Source: Martinezella lusitana (GTDB lineage Bacteria; Pseudomonadota; Alphaproteobacteria; Rhizobiales; Rhizobiaceae). Taken from it: a stretch of DNA of 64,000 nucleotides. Shown here piece after piece: positions 48,301 through 55,499 of the stretch. Position 1 is the first letter of the stretch, and every line of letters begins with the position of its first letter. The stretch lies in contig NZ_JACHBG010000004.1 in NCBI RefSeq assembly GCF_014207095.1, positions 124,001-188,000 of the forward strand, given 5' to 3'. The translations under genes were made by a program, and so were the position numbers. A model generated the notes under the pieces. That model ran no database searches. It saw only the letters and a program-made list of their open reading frames with translations, and was not told the origin of the DNA.

Positions 48301-49114
48301 CGGTGAGGCGCATGTGCGTGGCCTCAATCTGTCCGTCCTGTCGCCATTGCTATCGGCCACGGATCAAATTCAGGGCGAGATCACAGCCGACAAGGTTTTG
48401 CCGATCGTGCAGACGCTGCTCAACAATGGCGAGGCGGTGTTGGCGCCGACCAGCATACCCTTCAATATTTCTGCGGGCGTTGCGCGCGCCACCAACATTG
48501 TTGTCAGCAACGACATGGCGAAGCTTTCGGGCAATGCAGAAATCAGCCTGTCGGACGAGCGGATGCGCGGATCCCTTGGGATTAGCTTTAAGGCCGGAAG
48601 CGAAGCGCAGAGTGGCGCTGAGCCGGCTCTACGCCTCGATTTCGCCGGGCCGCTTGCAACGCCGGGGCGAACGATGGATGTGACCGACATTACCAGCTTC
48701 CTCTCCGTTCGGGCCTTCGAGCGCGAACGGCGGCGTGTCGAGCGCTTACAGGCCAATGTGCTGGAGAAGCAGCGGCTTCGGCGTGAGGTGTCGCTTTACA
48801 AATATACGGCTGCCGTGCGCGAGGCCCAGCGCCAACGTGATGCGGCCATCGAGCAGCAGCGCCGCGCCGAAGAGACGCGGCTGCGTGATATAGCTCGGCA
48901 AGCCGCTGCGGAAAAGCAGGCCGAAGAAGACGTCAAGGCCAGGCAGGCTGAGGAGGAAGCCAAGGCAAGGCAGGCGGCCGAGGACGCGAAGGCAAAGGCT
49001 GCGGCGGAGCAGCGCGCCAAAGCTGAGGCTCAGCCGGCACCTGCGCCCAACGCGCAGACACCGAAAACTCCTGCTCCCCTCAATTTCAACGAGTTGCCTG
49101 GCGGCATTCAATAG
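45353..49114 (+). CDS. AsmA family inner-membrane-anchored protein (giant)
   Basis: This 1253-residue AsmA-like protein has a single N-terminal anchor (VLVFLGGLLVVVLFLALLAP, about 5-24), the AsmA N-terminal domain (WTDFRKNFEDQASRIIGKKV) and a very long periplasmic beta-rich region related to bridge-like lipid-transfer proteins. It has the AsmA C-terminal domain (about 950-1100) and finally a charged Ala/Glu/Lys/Arg helical tail (about 1120-1230). AsmA proteins are implicated in phospholipid transport and outer-membrane homeostasis. Start: TTG 45353 with GGAGAC 8 nt upstream. It is isolated, with no operon partner. Confidence 0.93.
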   Translation: MLGRVLVFLGGLLVVVLFLALLAPLFIDWTDFRKNFEDQASRIIGKKVTVHGTVDARLLPFPSVTLHDVRVGQEADGTPLVQIAEFSMDAELAPFLSGEALIFDMRVSKPKVRLRLLKDGTLDWMRGSQPEIPAKSVVLESVHVENGDIVFIDEQSGRTRHVANLNAQMSARSLAGPWRIEGDAALDGEHGNFTVSSSQPDDNGVLRVRTRLMPDRHPLNVDLDGELKLVNSKPDYMGSFTAGVNDKQSRNSGDQKAQPRIKGRFELTNDRIRVPEYRLEVGADDDPYVVTGEATLDTGSKPEFLLTADGQQIDVNRLGNSKGANGKTNRNPAVSARQRLNNLIAIAAEIPVPQVPGKATFRLPAIVAGDTTIRDVQLDLEPAGTGWKIDHSIGMLPGRTQVEARGNLVLQGEPNFVGNLVVASNQPSGLASWLVGSVDPSIRQLRQAGFSADVSLRHDAQRFENLEIAIGAATLKGRLDRVAPGGKTTPKLAVDLSGDALDLDALRALTGLLTGQNSDESLFDHHITAHLQAGKFMAFGVPADNVDTSFSIADGSLTLDKLAVRNVAGAEITATGRAEGSPSDYKGSGEITFKAADPGPFFEMLRQHLPHHPVMDRLVRNAAWYGNTALRGAVTLGGDQDNALTVTLAGVSNGSRVNFDYRMSDLSAFTGKGTTTLEGTLENSITSIVFGQAGLDPLPVEADANGRLTLKVSASGTDPADAALTFATDKTSFTANGKVDVRPDSFLNGNIALSLESADIDPYFVMNGIGVPQMGSGLPVKFQANAALSPDKIVLSDMKGLLADNNVSGVFTLDRKAANIKATGELALDKMDLGWLAEAIYGPMEDPKTGNLSKEKLGLPAFTGLDIALKLSAKQVWPGIFGRISNFTGNVVYKGEEFRLNDLAGGWNGGTLNGSLMLANSDGTGLMQTKLNLVNGDLAAVVWQRDGAPLASGRFGLGMNVEASGKSIAELAANASGSGEIKLGEAHVRGLNLSVLSPLLSATDQIQGEITADKVLPIVQTLLNNGEAVLAPTSIPFNISAGVARATNIVVSNDMAKLSGNAEISLSDERMRGSLGISFKAGSEAQSGAEPALRLDFAGPLATPGRTMDVTDITSFLSVRAFERERRRVERLQANVLEKQRLRREVSLYKYTAAVREAQRQRDAAIEQQRRAEETRLRDIARQAAAEKQAEEDVKARQAEEEAKARQAAEDAKAKAAAEQRAKAEAQPAPAPNAQTPKTPAPLNFNELPGGIQ

Positions 49115-49250
49115 CACCGTAGCTTGGTCACGGGATACCGGAGGGCTACATCCGATGGTGCGTTCCTGAATTGTCCATGCACTTGGCCAAGGCGTGCATA
49201 AGCGCGACGTCGCGCACGGCACAACGTCTTTGGTTTCTTGCAGCCCTGGC

Positions 49251-49463
49251 CTAATGGCGGTCTTTCAGCCACTTGAGAACGTAGAGGCGAAGTGCAGACG
49301 AGAGGTTGCTGCCCGCTTCGCGGCCGTCGTCGATCTCGGAGATCAGCGCAGCAAGCGAGATGCTGCGCGCATTTGCAATCGCCTTCAGTTCTGTCCAGAA
49401 GGCATCCTCAAGGGAAAAGCTCGTGCGATGGCCATGCAGCGTCGCGGAATGTTTACGGATCAT
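49251..49463 (-). CDS. Ribbon-helix-helix (RHH_4) protein
   Basis: This 70-residue protein has HGHRTSFSLEDAFWTELKAI and ISLAALISEIDDGREAGSNL, the RHH_4-type arrangement common in alphaproteobacteria, ending in ALRLYVLKWLKDR. It may bind DNA as a dimer, but no target is known. The ATG at 49463 gives the conserved MIRKHSATLHGHR; TTG 49505 would extend it by 14 residues. It is last in a minus-strand series ssrA-sspB-DUF4169-RHH. Confidence 0.85.
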   Translation of the reverse strand: MIRKHSATLHGHRTSFSLEDAFWTELKAIANARSISLAALISEIDDGREAGSNLSSALRLYVLKWLKDRH

Positions 49464-49566
49464 CGGTGAATCGATCAAATCGGAAAAGACGGGGGTATTT
49501 CTCAAAATGATTCAAAATGCTGAAGTAAGCAACTGATTTTGGAAGTTTTTTATACTCTTGGCGCGA

Positions 49567-49761
49567 TCACTTATCGGGCTTTGGCGTCTCGATGTGACCG
49601 GCTTCGTGGGCTTTTTCCGCCTTCTCGTTGAGCGCCTTGGTCAAGTTCTTTTCCGTCTTGGTGCGGCCGAAGCTGATGCGATTCTGCTCGGCCTGCTTTT
49701 CCTTCTCGGAGCGGGCCTGCTTCTTGCGAAACTGACGCAGATTGACAATTTCCGCGCTCAT
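49567..49761 (-). CDS. DUF4169 family protein
   Basis: This 64-residue, highly charged protein begins MSAEIVNLRQFRKKQARSEK and continues with RISFGRTKTEK, matching DUF4169. It is probably one or two helices with a strongly basic N-terminal half. The function is unknown. It sits 54 bp after sspB on the same strand. Notably, the SspB C-terminus (AFRKKQ) and this N-terminus (QFRKKQAR) share a short VxLxxFRKKQ-like phrase. Confidence 0.85.
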   Translation of the reverse strand: MSAEIVNLRQFRKKQARSEKEKQAEQNRISFGRTKTEKNLTKALNEKAEKAHEAGHIETPKPDK

Positions 49762-49815
49762 CGGTCTATCCCTTTTCCATATGAAAAGGGGAAGCAGATG
49801 CTCCCCCGGATATGC

Positions 49816-50325
49816 CTATTGCTTCTTGCGGAATGCGTCGAGAGAGACGACGGAGCCGGGCTTCTTTTCCTCGCCATCCTTGGGAGCTGCAGCCGGCTCG
49901 TCCGCGCCTTCGGCAGGTACCGGATAGGCGGTGATCTCGCTGGTGGTGATTTCCTCGTCGTCTGCCAGCGGCACATCGAACTCCAGCTCGAAGTTGACGG
50001 ACGGATCGTAAAAGCCGCGAACGGCGTTGAACGGGATAACCAGCTTTTCCGGAACGTCGGAGAAGGAGAGGCCGATCTCGAACAGGCTCTCAGTGACCTT
50101 CAGATCCCAGAACTGGTGCTGGATGACGATGGTCATCTGCTCCGGGTACTTCGACTTCAGGTGCTGCGAGATGCGCACGCCGGGAGCGCCTGTCAGGAAG
50201 GTAATGAAGAAATGATGATCGCCGGGCAGACGGCCGGTCGCGCCGACTTCGGTCAACACCTTGCGTATGACTCCACGCAGGGCGTCCTGTGCCAAAATAT
50301 CGTAGCGGATATGATCCTGCGCCAT
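49816..50325 (-). CDS. sspB: SspB-alpha, ClpXP adaptor for ssrA-tagged proteins
   Basis: This 169-residue alphaproteobacterial SspB binds the ssrA degradation tag and tethers the substrate to ClpXP. The N-terminal binding fold begins IRYDILAQDALRGVIRKVL and includes GDHHFFITFLTGAPGVRIS and MTIVIQHQFWDLKV. An acidic flexible linker rich in E, P and A follows, ending in the ClpX-binding tail VVSLDAFRKKQ. The ssrA gene itself lies about 120 bp upstream on the same strand, placing tag and adaptor side by side. Confidence 0.94.
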   Translation of the reverse strand: MAQDHIRYDILAQDALRGVIRKVLTEVGATGRLPGDHHFFITFLTGAPGVRISQHLKSKYPEQMTIVIQHQFWDLKVTESLFEIGLSFSDVPEKLVIPFNAVRGFYDPSVNFELEFDVPLADDEEITTSEITAYPVPAEGADEPAAAPKDGEEKKPGSVVSLDAFRKKQ

Positions 50326-50444
50326 ACTTTCCTGTCTTTCGTTAGCCCATGCTTTTTCTAAGGCTTATGCCACGCTCGACGCCAAGGGGAAAGCCCCGTG
50401 CGCGAGTCATCGCTCGGTCTTACTATAATATAGCAATGAAAGAT

Positions 50445-50760
50445 AAGGTGAAGGCTTCTGTTGCCAGGTGCCTTCGAACCCCGCCTAAGAGTGCGACCCC
50501 TTAGGACTTTATTTGAAGTGTCACACCGCGATTAAGCAGCGAGACGAGCTTCCGCATAGTTGTCGTTTGCAACTACAATTTTAGCCCGATAACGGCGGTA
50601 CAATGCCGAGCAAAAAGTCGATCTTTACACCCTTGTCGATCCTGTTTCGCCCCCATCAAAAGCCGGTCTGTCGCCAGTCTTGCCGGCCGGTTTTTGGTGG
50701 AGGCGCCGGGTACCGCCCCCGGGTCCAATAGGTTTATTACACCGCTCATTTATCGCCATA
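50445..50760 (-). ncRNA. ssrA: Two-piece (circularly permuted) tmRNA gene
   Basis: This RNA rescues stalled ribosomes by acting as tRNA and mRNA. On the minus strand the acceptor piece comes first. It has a T-stem CCGGG/CCCGG with a 7-nt loop, then CGCCTCC-A-CCA ending at 50695. A processed spacer with a hairpin follows. The coding piece then starts at 50654 with GGGGGCGAAACAGGATCGAC. Its first seven bases pair with CGCCTCC (one G-U) to rebuild the acceptor stem. The tag frame follows at 50570-50532, then a hairpin with arms CCTAAG and CTTAGG (50484-50503) and a terminal stem (50450-50475). The permuted order is characteristic of alphaproteobacteria. Outer ends are approximate. Confidence 0.93.
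50532..50570 (-). other. tmRNA proteolysis-tag reading frame
   Basis: Resume codon GCA (50570-50568) starts the tag ANDNYAEARLAA, ended by TAA (50534-50532). The ANDN start and LAA end are the hallmarks recognised by SspB and ClpX respectively. Confidence 0.93.
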
Positions 50761-51015
50761 GCCGGCCCGAAGACCGGCAAGGGTGGATATAGTGTTTTCC
50801 GCAGGCGAAGGGAAGGGCAATTGTCATAAATGCTTCGCCGAAACATCGGTTTGCGGTGGCTCAGGCGAGATTTGCCTGAATTACTTTGCGTTGCGGTTGG
50901 TTTCATGCCCGCTTGTCACTAAAATCGCGAAAAGGGAATCGGCCGGGCAGGCGACGGTAGATAATCGTCGGTGCATTTGGCTGTCCGCAAAATTCAAGCG
51001 ATTTCGGAGCGGAAG

Positions 51016-51936
51016 ATGGCTCGTCACCCAGAGTATCAATATCTCGACCTGATGGAGCACCTGCTCGAACATGGCGACCGCCGGATCGATCGGACCGGTG
51101 TCGGCACGTTGAGTGGCCTCGGTGCGATGATGCGCTTCGATCTTTCGAAGGGGCAGATCCCGATCTTCACCACCAAGCGTGTCTATTGGAAGCTTGCCGT
51201 CAAGGAGATGCTTTGGTTCCTGACCGGTGACACGAATATCCGCAATCTCCTCAAGGAGAATGTGCGCATCTGGACCGATTGGCCGCTCGCCAAATATCGT
51301 AAGGCGACCGGAGAAGAGATCGATCAGGTCACCTTTGAAAAGCGGATTTTGGAGGATGAGGCCTTCGCGCTGCAATGGGGCGATCTCGGCCCGGTTTACG
51401 GCAAGCAGTGGCGGCAGTGGCGCGATGCGGAGGGCCGGGTGCACGACCAGCTCGCCACGGTCATCAATGATCTGAAGACCAATCCGAGCAGCCGGCGGAT
51501 GATCTTTCACGCCTGGAATGTCGGGGAGCTGGCCGATATGGCGCTGCACCCTTGCCACATGGTGTATCAGTTCCACGTCTCGAACATATCCGGCACGGAT
51601 GGTCGGCGTCCGCGCCTCAGCCTGATGGTCTTCCAGCGCTCGTGCGACCTCTTCCTCGGCAATCCCTTCAATATCTGCCAGCAGGCGGCGTTGCTGGCCA
51701 TGGTTGCGCAGCAGGTCGATATGGATATGGGCGAGCTCGTGTGGTCCGGCGGCGATGTGCATCTCTATCTCAACCACCTGGATGCAATCCGCGAACAGCT
51801 CAGCCGTGAACCCAAACCTTTCCCGACCTTGCGTCTGCTTCGCCGGCCAGACAGCATCGATGATTACCGCATCGAGGATTTCGAGGTCACCGGCTACGAG
51901 CCGCATGCTGCGATCGCAGCGGAAGTTGCAGTCTGA
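51016..51936 (+). CDS. thyA: Thymidylate synthase
   Basis: ThyA methylates dUMP to dTMP with methylene-THF, releasing dihydrofolate. The 306-residue product has catalytic Cys180 in ALHPCHMVYQFHV, substrate-binding RTGVGTLS (26-33), FLTGDTNI, QRSCDLFLGNPFNI and DVHLYLNH. It is about 40 residues longer than E. coli ThyA because of the insert around 95-145 found in many members. GGAG 6 nt upstream supports ATG 51016; the frame is open to 50971. dihydrofolate reductase, which recycles the by-product, is encoded 3 kb downstream. Confidence 0.97.
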   Translation: MARHPEYQYLDLMEHLLEHGDRRIDRTGVGTLSGLGAMMRFDLSKGQIPIFTTKRVYWKLAVKEMLWFLTGDTNIRNLLKENVRIWTDWPLAKYRKATGEEIDQVTFEKRILEDEAFALQWGDLGPVYGKQWRQWRDAEGRVHDQLATVINDLKTNPSSRRMIFHAWNVGELADMALHPCHMVYQFHVSNISGTDGRRPRLSLMVFQRSCDLFLGNPFNICQQAALLAMVAQQVDMDMGELVWSGGDVHLYLNHLDAIREQLSREPKPFPTLRLLRRPDSIDDYRIEDFEVTGYEPHAAIAAEVAV

Positions 51937-51996
51937 AGCTTGCCGCACAAAAGCGTGCAGCGGTTTTGCGACAACGACATGAGCAAAATAAGGGCT

Positions 51997-52038
51997 TAAA
52001 GCGCGGAGAGCGTATCTGAAAGATCGCGAAGCGCTTTA
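51997..52038. repeat. 42-bp palindromic repeat, copy B
   Basis: TAAAGCGC at 51997-52004 and GCGCTTTA at 52031-52038 flank a body whose reverse complement matches copy A (12667-12708). The last three bases are the stop codon of the minus-strand DMT gene, so the element forms its very 3' end and lies between the convergent thyA and DMT genes. Confidence 0.65.
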
Positions 52039-52476
52039 GGCATTCCGGCCGGCAACGAGCACGGCGCCGGTCACGAGCAGGAATGCTCCGACAAGCTGCG
52101 ACGCGCTGAGGTTGGTCAGTTTTCCCGAGATGGTGGCATCGAATGCCAGGCCGGCCAGCAACTGGCTGGCGACGAGCACGGCTATGGTGGGAGCGGCGCC
52201 GAGCCGTTGGTAGCCAAGGATACCCGCAAAGACGAAGAACGAGCCCAGCAGTCCGGGCAGCAGCGCCCAGGGCCTGATGGCTCCGACGGCCTCCGCAAGA
52301 CCGGCAAGGCCGTTGCGGGAAATCAGGATCAGCATCAGCGCCGTCAGCCCGACCGAGGAGTTGATGACCAGCGCGATGAGCACCGTCGATGCCGACTGGG
52401 TAATCCGCACCATCAATGCGTTCTGCAAGACCAGCGATATGCCGGCGAGAATGAGCGTTGCCACCGTAATCGGCAT
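52036..52476 (-). CDS. DMT-family small multidrug/metabolite transporter (YdcZ/DUF606)
   Basis: This 146-residue membrane protein has about five hydrophobic segments, matching the DUF606/YdcZ group of the drug/metabolite superfamily (VATLILAGISLVLQNALM, GLLGSFFVFAGILGYQRLGA, QLVGAFLLVTGAVLVAGR). It may work as a dimer. ATG 52476 follows AAAGGCG; the frame is open to 52695 but that is shadow of the upstream acetyltransferase. It begins 13 bp after that gene, so they form an operon. Confidence 0.88.
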   Translation of the reverse strand: MPITVATLILAGISLVLQNALMVRITQSASTVLIALVINSSVGLTALMLILISRNGLAGLAEAVGAIRPWALLPGLLGSFFVFAGILGYQRLGAAPTIAVLVASQLLAGLAFDATISGKLTNLSASQLVGAFLLVTGAVLVAGRNA

Positions 52477-52489
52477 GATGTGTGCGCCT

Positions 52490-53017
52490 TTAAGCAGCAG
52501 GCCCGTTATCGGGATCCGAGCGCTTGTCGAGCAGCAGTTGCAGGAAAGCGAGGTCAAGCCAGCGTCCGAACTTGGTTCCGACTTCGGGCAGGACGCCGAC
52601 CTGCTGGAAGCCGAGCTTTTCATGCAGCCTGATCGAAGCCACATTGCCGGCTTCGATGCCTGCGACCATCGCATGCTTTCCAATCGCGCGGGCACGCTCG
52701 ATCAGCTCGATCATCAGTGCCTTGCCAATGCCGCCGCGATATTGATCGTTTCGGACATAGACGGAATGCTCCACTGTGTGCCGATAACCGTCGAAGGCGC
52801 GCCAGTCGCCGAAGGAGGCATAGCCGATAACGTCGCCTCGATCGTTCGTCGCCACCAGCACCGGATAGCCCAGCTTGTGCCGATCCTGCAGCCATAGCCG
52901 GCGATTAGCGATGTCGACCTGCGTCTCGTTCCAGATCGCTGCGGTATTGGCGACGGCGTCATTGTAGATCGCGGTAATCCCCGGGAGATCTTCTTCTCTT
53001 GCATCGCGAATTTGCAT
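52490..53017 (-). CDS. GNAT acetyltransferase (phosphinothricin acetyltransferase-like)
   Basis: This acetyltransferase of about 175 residues resembles the PAT/Bar and MnaT (methionine sulfone) acetyltransferases: IRDAREEDLPGITAIYNDAV, NTAAIWNETQVD, the acetyl-CoA loop YRGGIGKALMIELIERARA, and HEKLGFQQVGVLPEVGTKFG followed by WLDLAFLQ. It likely detoxifies an amino-acid analogue. Start is ATG 53017 (MQIRDA) or 53029. It shares an operon with a small transporter and faces an XRE-cupin regulator across a region containing a repeated 10-mer. Confidence 0.9.
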   Translation of the reverse strand: MQIRDAREEDLPGITAIYNDAVANTAAIWNETQVDIANRRLWLQDRHKLGYPVLVATNDRGDVIGYASFGDWRAFDGYRHTVEHSVYVRNDQYRGGIGKALMIELIERARAIGKHAMVAGIEAGNVASIRLHEKLGFQQVGVLPEVGTKFGRWLDLAFLQLLLDKRSDPDNGPAA

Positions 53018-53088
53018 CGGCAACCCCATTGGCCATCCACTAAATTGGACGGATACCTATCCTGTTGTTTCAGACTGTCATACACCGA

Positions 53089-53108
53089 TTTATAGGTCTG
53101 TCCACTAT
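53089..53108 (-). promoter_or_regulatory. Candidate promoter and operator for the GNAT-DMT operon
   Basis: On the minus strand a -10 TATAAA (53094-53089) is adjacent to TGTCCACTAT (plus 53099-53108), which repeats 9 of 10 bases of TGTCTACTAT at the XRE start (53289-53298). The -35 is weak. Confidence 0.45.
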
Positions 53109-53272
53109 CTTATTATGGGAATCCAAAGGCTAAAAGCGGCGCAGCTTCCACGGGTTTTATGAAATTCGATTTGATTATCAATCGGAAAGTGGCCTGAAAT
53201 CGCAAAGCGTCGAGACCATTATATTGTCGATGGCTTCCTGTGATGTAGTCGGCGGAAGTCATCCAGTGCCGA

Positions 53273-53306
53273 TTGCTCTCTCCGAGATTGTCTACTATAG
53301 TTTACA
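53273..53306 (+). promoter_or_regulatory. Promoter for a probably leaderless XRE mRNA, with overlapping operator
   Basis: -35 TTGCTC (53273-53278), a 17-bp spacer and -10 TATAGT (53296-53301) put the +1 at about 53308, the A of the ATG. The palindrome TGT-N2-ACTATAGT-N2-ACA (53289-53306) covers the -10, so a bound repressor would block its own promoter. Confidence 0.6.
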
Positions 53307-53307
53307 T

Positions 53308-53874
53308 ATGTCTCAATATGACGATATCGAAAGGCGCATCGGCGCCCGCATTCGCATCGAGCGCGAGAGCCGCGGCTGGTCGTTGACGGAGCTTGCCGAG
53401 CGATCTGCCGTTTCGCGTGCGATGATCCATAAGATCGAGCGTGGCGAGAGCAGCCCCACGGCGACCCTCCTCGGTAAGCTCTCCGGTGCCTTCAGCCTCA
53501 GCATGTCGACTTTGATGGCGCGTGCGGAGATGCAGCAGGGCCGGTTTCTGCGCCAGGAGGAGCAACCCGTCTGGATCGATCCGCAGACTGGTTACAAGCG
53601 TCGGCACGTCTCCCCGAAGTCCGATCTGCCGCTGGATCTGGTTCGCATCGAATTGCCTGCGGGAGCTGAAGTCCCGATGCCCGCATCGGCCTATGCCTTC
53701 ATGCGGCAGCTCATATGGGTGCTGGAAGGGCGGCTGACTTTTCTTGAAGGGGATGTCCGGCACGTTATGTCGGAAGGAGATTGCCTGGAGCTTGGTCCGC
53801 CGACGGATTGTGTTTTCAGAAACGAGACCGGGGAGCCATGCATTTATGCCGTTCTCGTGCTTCGCAACGCGTGA
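53308..53874 (+). CDS. XRE-family regulator with C-terminal cupin
   Basis: This 188-residue protein has an N-terminal lambda-repressor-like HTH (about 9-65: IGARIRIERESRGWSLTELA, SRAMIHKIERGESSPTATLL) and a C-terminal cupin (about 115-187: IELPAGAEVPMPASAY, LIWVLEGRLTFLEG, DCLELGPPTDCVF). Such proteins sense small ligands. ATG 53308 is chosen because the HTH begins properly there, though no ribosome site precedes it. Promoter geometry suggests a leaderless transcript; TTG 53224 is the upstream alternative. It probably represses itself and the divergent GNAT-DMT operon. Confidence 0.9.
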   Translation: MSQYDDIERRIGARIRIERESRGWSLTELAERSAVSRAMIHKIERGESSPTATLLGKLSGAFSLSMSTLMARAEMQQGRFLRQEEQPVWIDPQTGYKRRHVSPKSDLPLDLVRIELPAGAEVPMPASAYAFMRQLIWVLEGRLTFLEGDVRHVMSEGDCLELGPPTDCVFRNETGEPCIYAVLVLRNA

Positions 53875-54044
53875 GGTGTCGTACGTAGGCCTTTAGATGT
53901 CTTGGCATAAGGCTGGGTAGATCAGCAGCGCCAGCGATCTGCGCTGAGCTAAACTTACCGTTACTGCATGGCATTCCGCTCGTTCGGTCGAGCAAGAGGC
54001 GCTATGCTCCTGCCGTTCCCCTATATCAAAAGAGGAGATCGGCC

Positions 54045-54884
54045 GTGGAGATCGCAGTCATCGGAGCGGGCGCGATGGGCGGCGCCATTGCGAAACGCCT
54101 TGTCGAAAACGGCGTAAGCGTGCTGACCTATCTGGAAGGGCGCTCGGCAGTGACGATAGAGCGGGCAAAGAGGGCCGGCATGCAGCCTGCCGATCTTGAC
54201 GCCGTCGCGGGCGCAGGACTCATCCTCTCCATTGTACCGCCTGCCACGGCGATTGCTGTTGCCGAACAAACCGCCGCTGCGATCCGCAGGCGCGGCTTGA
54301 AAACCACATTCATGGACTGCAATGCGATTTCGCCGCAGACGATGAAGCAGGTCGCGGAAATTTTCGGCAGCGATTGCGGCACGGTTCTTGATGGCTCCAT
54401 TATCGGTGGCCCGCCGAAAGCCGGGCAGAAAGGCCCCAAACTCTATGTTTGCGGCGATGCGGGCGACAGTAGCGCCGTGCTCGCCGAACACGGCCTGCAG
54501 GTGCGCCGCATCGATGGACCGATCGGCGCGGCGTCGGCGTTGAAAATGTGCTATGCCGGTATCAATAAGGGCGTGACCGGTCTCGGCACCGCCATGCTGC
54601 TTGCCGCGATCCGTTCGGGAGCCGATGCGGCCCTGAAACGCGAGCTGCAGGAGAGCTTACCGGATCTTGATGCGAAACTGGCAAGCGCCATTCCGGACAT
54701 GTATCCTAAAGCCTATCGTTGGGTTGCCGAGATGGAAGAGATCTCGGAGTTCCTCGGTGAAGACGATCCTGCCGCCTTGATCTTCAAGGGCATGGCCGGT
54801 CTCTATCGAAAGATGGCAGAGGACCGGGAACATGGCGGCTTGCTGGCAGAGCAGCTCGACAAACTGAACAATGGCGGACGGTAA
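54045..54884 (+). CDS. NAD(P)-binding oxidoreductase, 6PGDH-like with DUF1932
   Basis: This 279-residue protein belongs to the beta-hydroxyacid dehydrogenase/imine reductase superfamily. It has Rossmann motif VIGAGAMGGAIA (5-16), a central DCNAISPQTMKQ and GSIIGGPP, and a C-terminal all-helical domain of the DUF1932 type (ALKMCYAGINKGVTGLGTAM, Lys in the catalytic position). The substrate is unknown. GTG 54045 follows a strong GAGGAG. It stands alone, 97 bp before folA. The 170-bp gap upstream shows nothing recognisable. Confidence 0.85.
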   Translation: MEIAVIGAGAMGGAIAKRLVENGVSVLTYLEGRSAVTIERAKRAGMQPADLDAVAGAGLILSIVPPATAIAVAEQTAAAIRRRGLKTTFMDCNAISPQTMKQVAEIFGSDCGTVLDGSIIGGPPKAGQKGPKLYVCGDAGDSSAVLAEHGLQVRRIDGPIGAASALKMCYAGINKGVTGLGTAMLLAAIRSGADAALKRELQESLPDLDAKLASAIPDMYPKAYRWVAEMEEISEFLGEDDPAALIFKGMAGLYRKMAEDREHGGLLAEQLDKLNNGGR

Positions 54885-54980
54885 ATCGAAAGGGGTGCTT
54901 TTTCTGCGCCGTCGCGACTATCGTATGGCGCTGTCGTCGGTCGATTCGTACTGGCATGGATTGTCGTCTGAGGGGAAAGC

Positions 54981-55499
54981 ATGAGCCAACCGATTAAAAC
55001 CATCGTCGTCGCCGTTTCGCGCAATGGCATCATCGGGCGTGACGGCGACATGCCCTGGCGGCTCTCGGCCGATCTCAAGCGTTTCAAGGCCATGACCCTC
55101 GGCAAACCCGTTATCATGGGACGCAAGACCTATGAGTCGATTGGCAAGCCGCTGCCCGGCCGGCCGAATGTCGTCATCACCCGCGATGCAGGCTTTTCTG
55201 CTGAAGGGGTGACGGCGGCGCATTCACTGGACGAAGCCATAGAGATGGCGTCGCTGCTCGCTGCGGAGAGCGGTTCAGACGAGATCTGCATTCTCGGCGG
55301 CGGAGAAATCTATCGGCAGTCGATCGCAGTGGCGGACCGTCTGCTGATTACGCATGTCGAGGCCGAAGTGGAAGGGGATACGTCCTTTCCCACGATCGAT
55401 CCCGTCCTCTGGCAGGTCGAGAGCGAGCTTGCCGTACCGGCTGGCGAGAAAGACACATATCCGACGCGTTTCGTCGTTTATCTCAGGCGAAAAGCGTAA
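54981..55499 (+). CDS. folA: Dihydrofolate reductase
   Basis: FolA reduces dihydrofolate to tetrahydrofolate with NADPH and is the trimethoprim target. The 172-residue enzyme shows VAVSRNGIIGRDGDMPWRL (Met20-loop equivalent and the catalytic acidic region), GKPVIMGRKTYESIG (cofactor site), GRPNVVITR and CILGGGEIYRQS. Length and motifs are typical of type I chromosomal DHFR. It lies 3 kb from thyA, the enzyme producing its substrate, and upstream of hflKC, a gene order common in Rhizobiales. Confidence 0.97.
   Translation: MSQPIKTIVVAVSRNGIIGRDGDMPWRLSADLKRFKAMTLGKPVIMGRKTYESIGKPLPGRPNVVITRDAGFSAEGVTAAHSLDEAIEMASLLAAESGSDEICILGGGEIYRQSIAVADRLLITHVEAEVEGDTSFPTIDPVLWQVESELAVPAGEKDTYPTRFVVYLRRKA

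Noticed and set aside
50461..50500. TTCGAA with flanking GC stem as a possible tRNA T-arm
   Set aside because: No cloverleaf can be built around it. It lies within the 3' part of the tmRNA coding piece.
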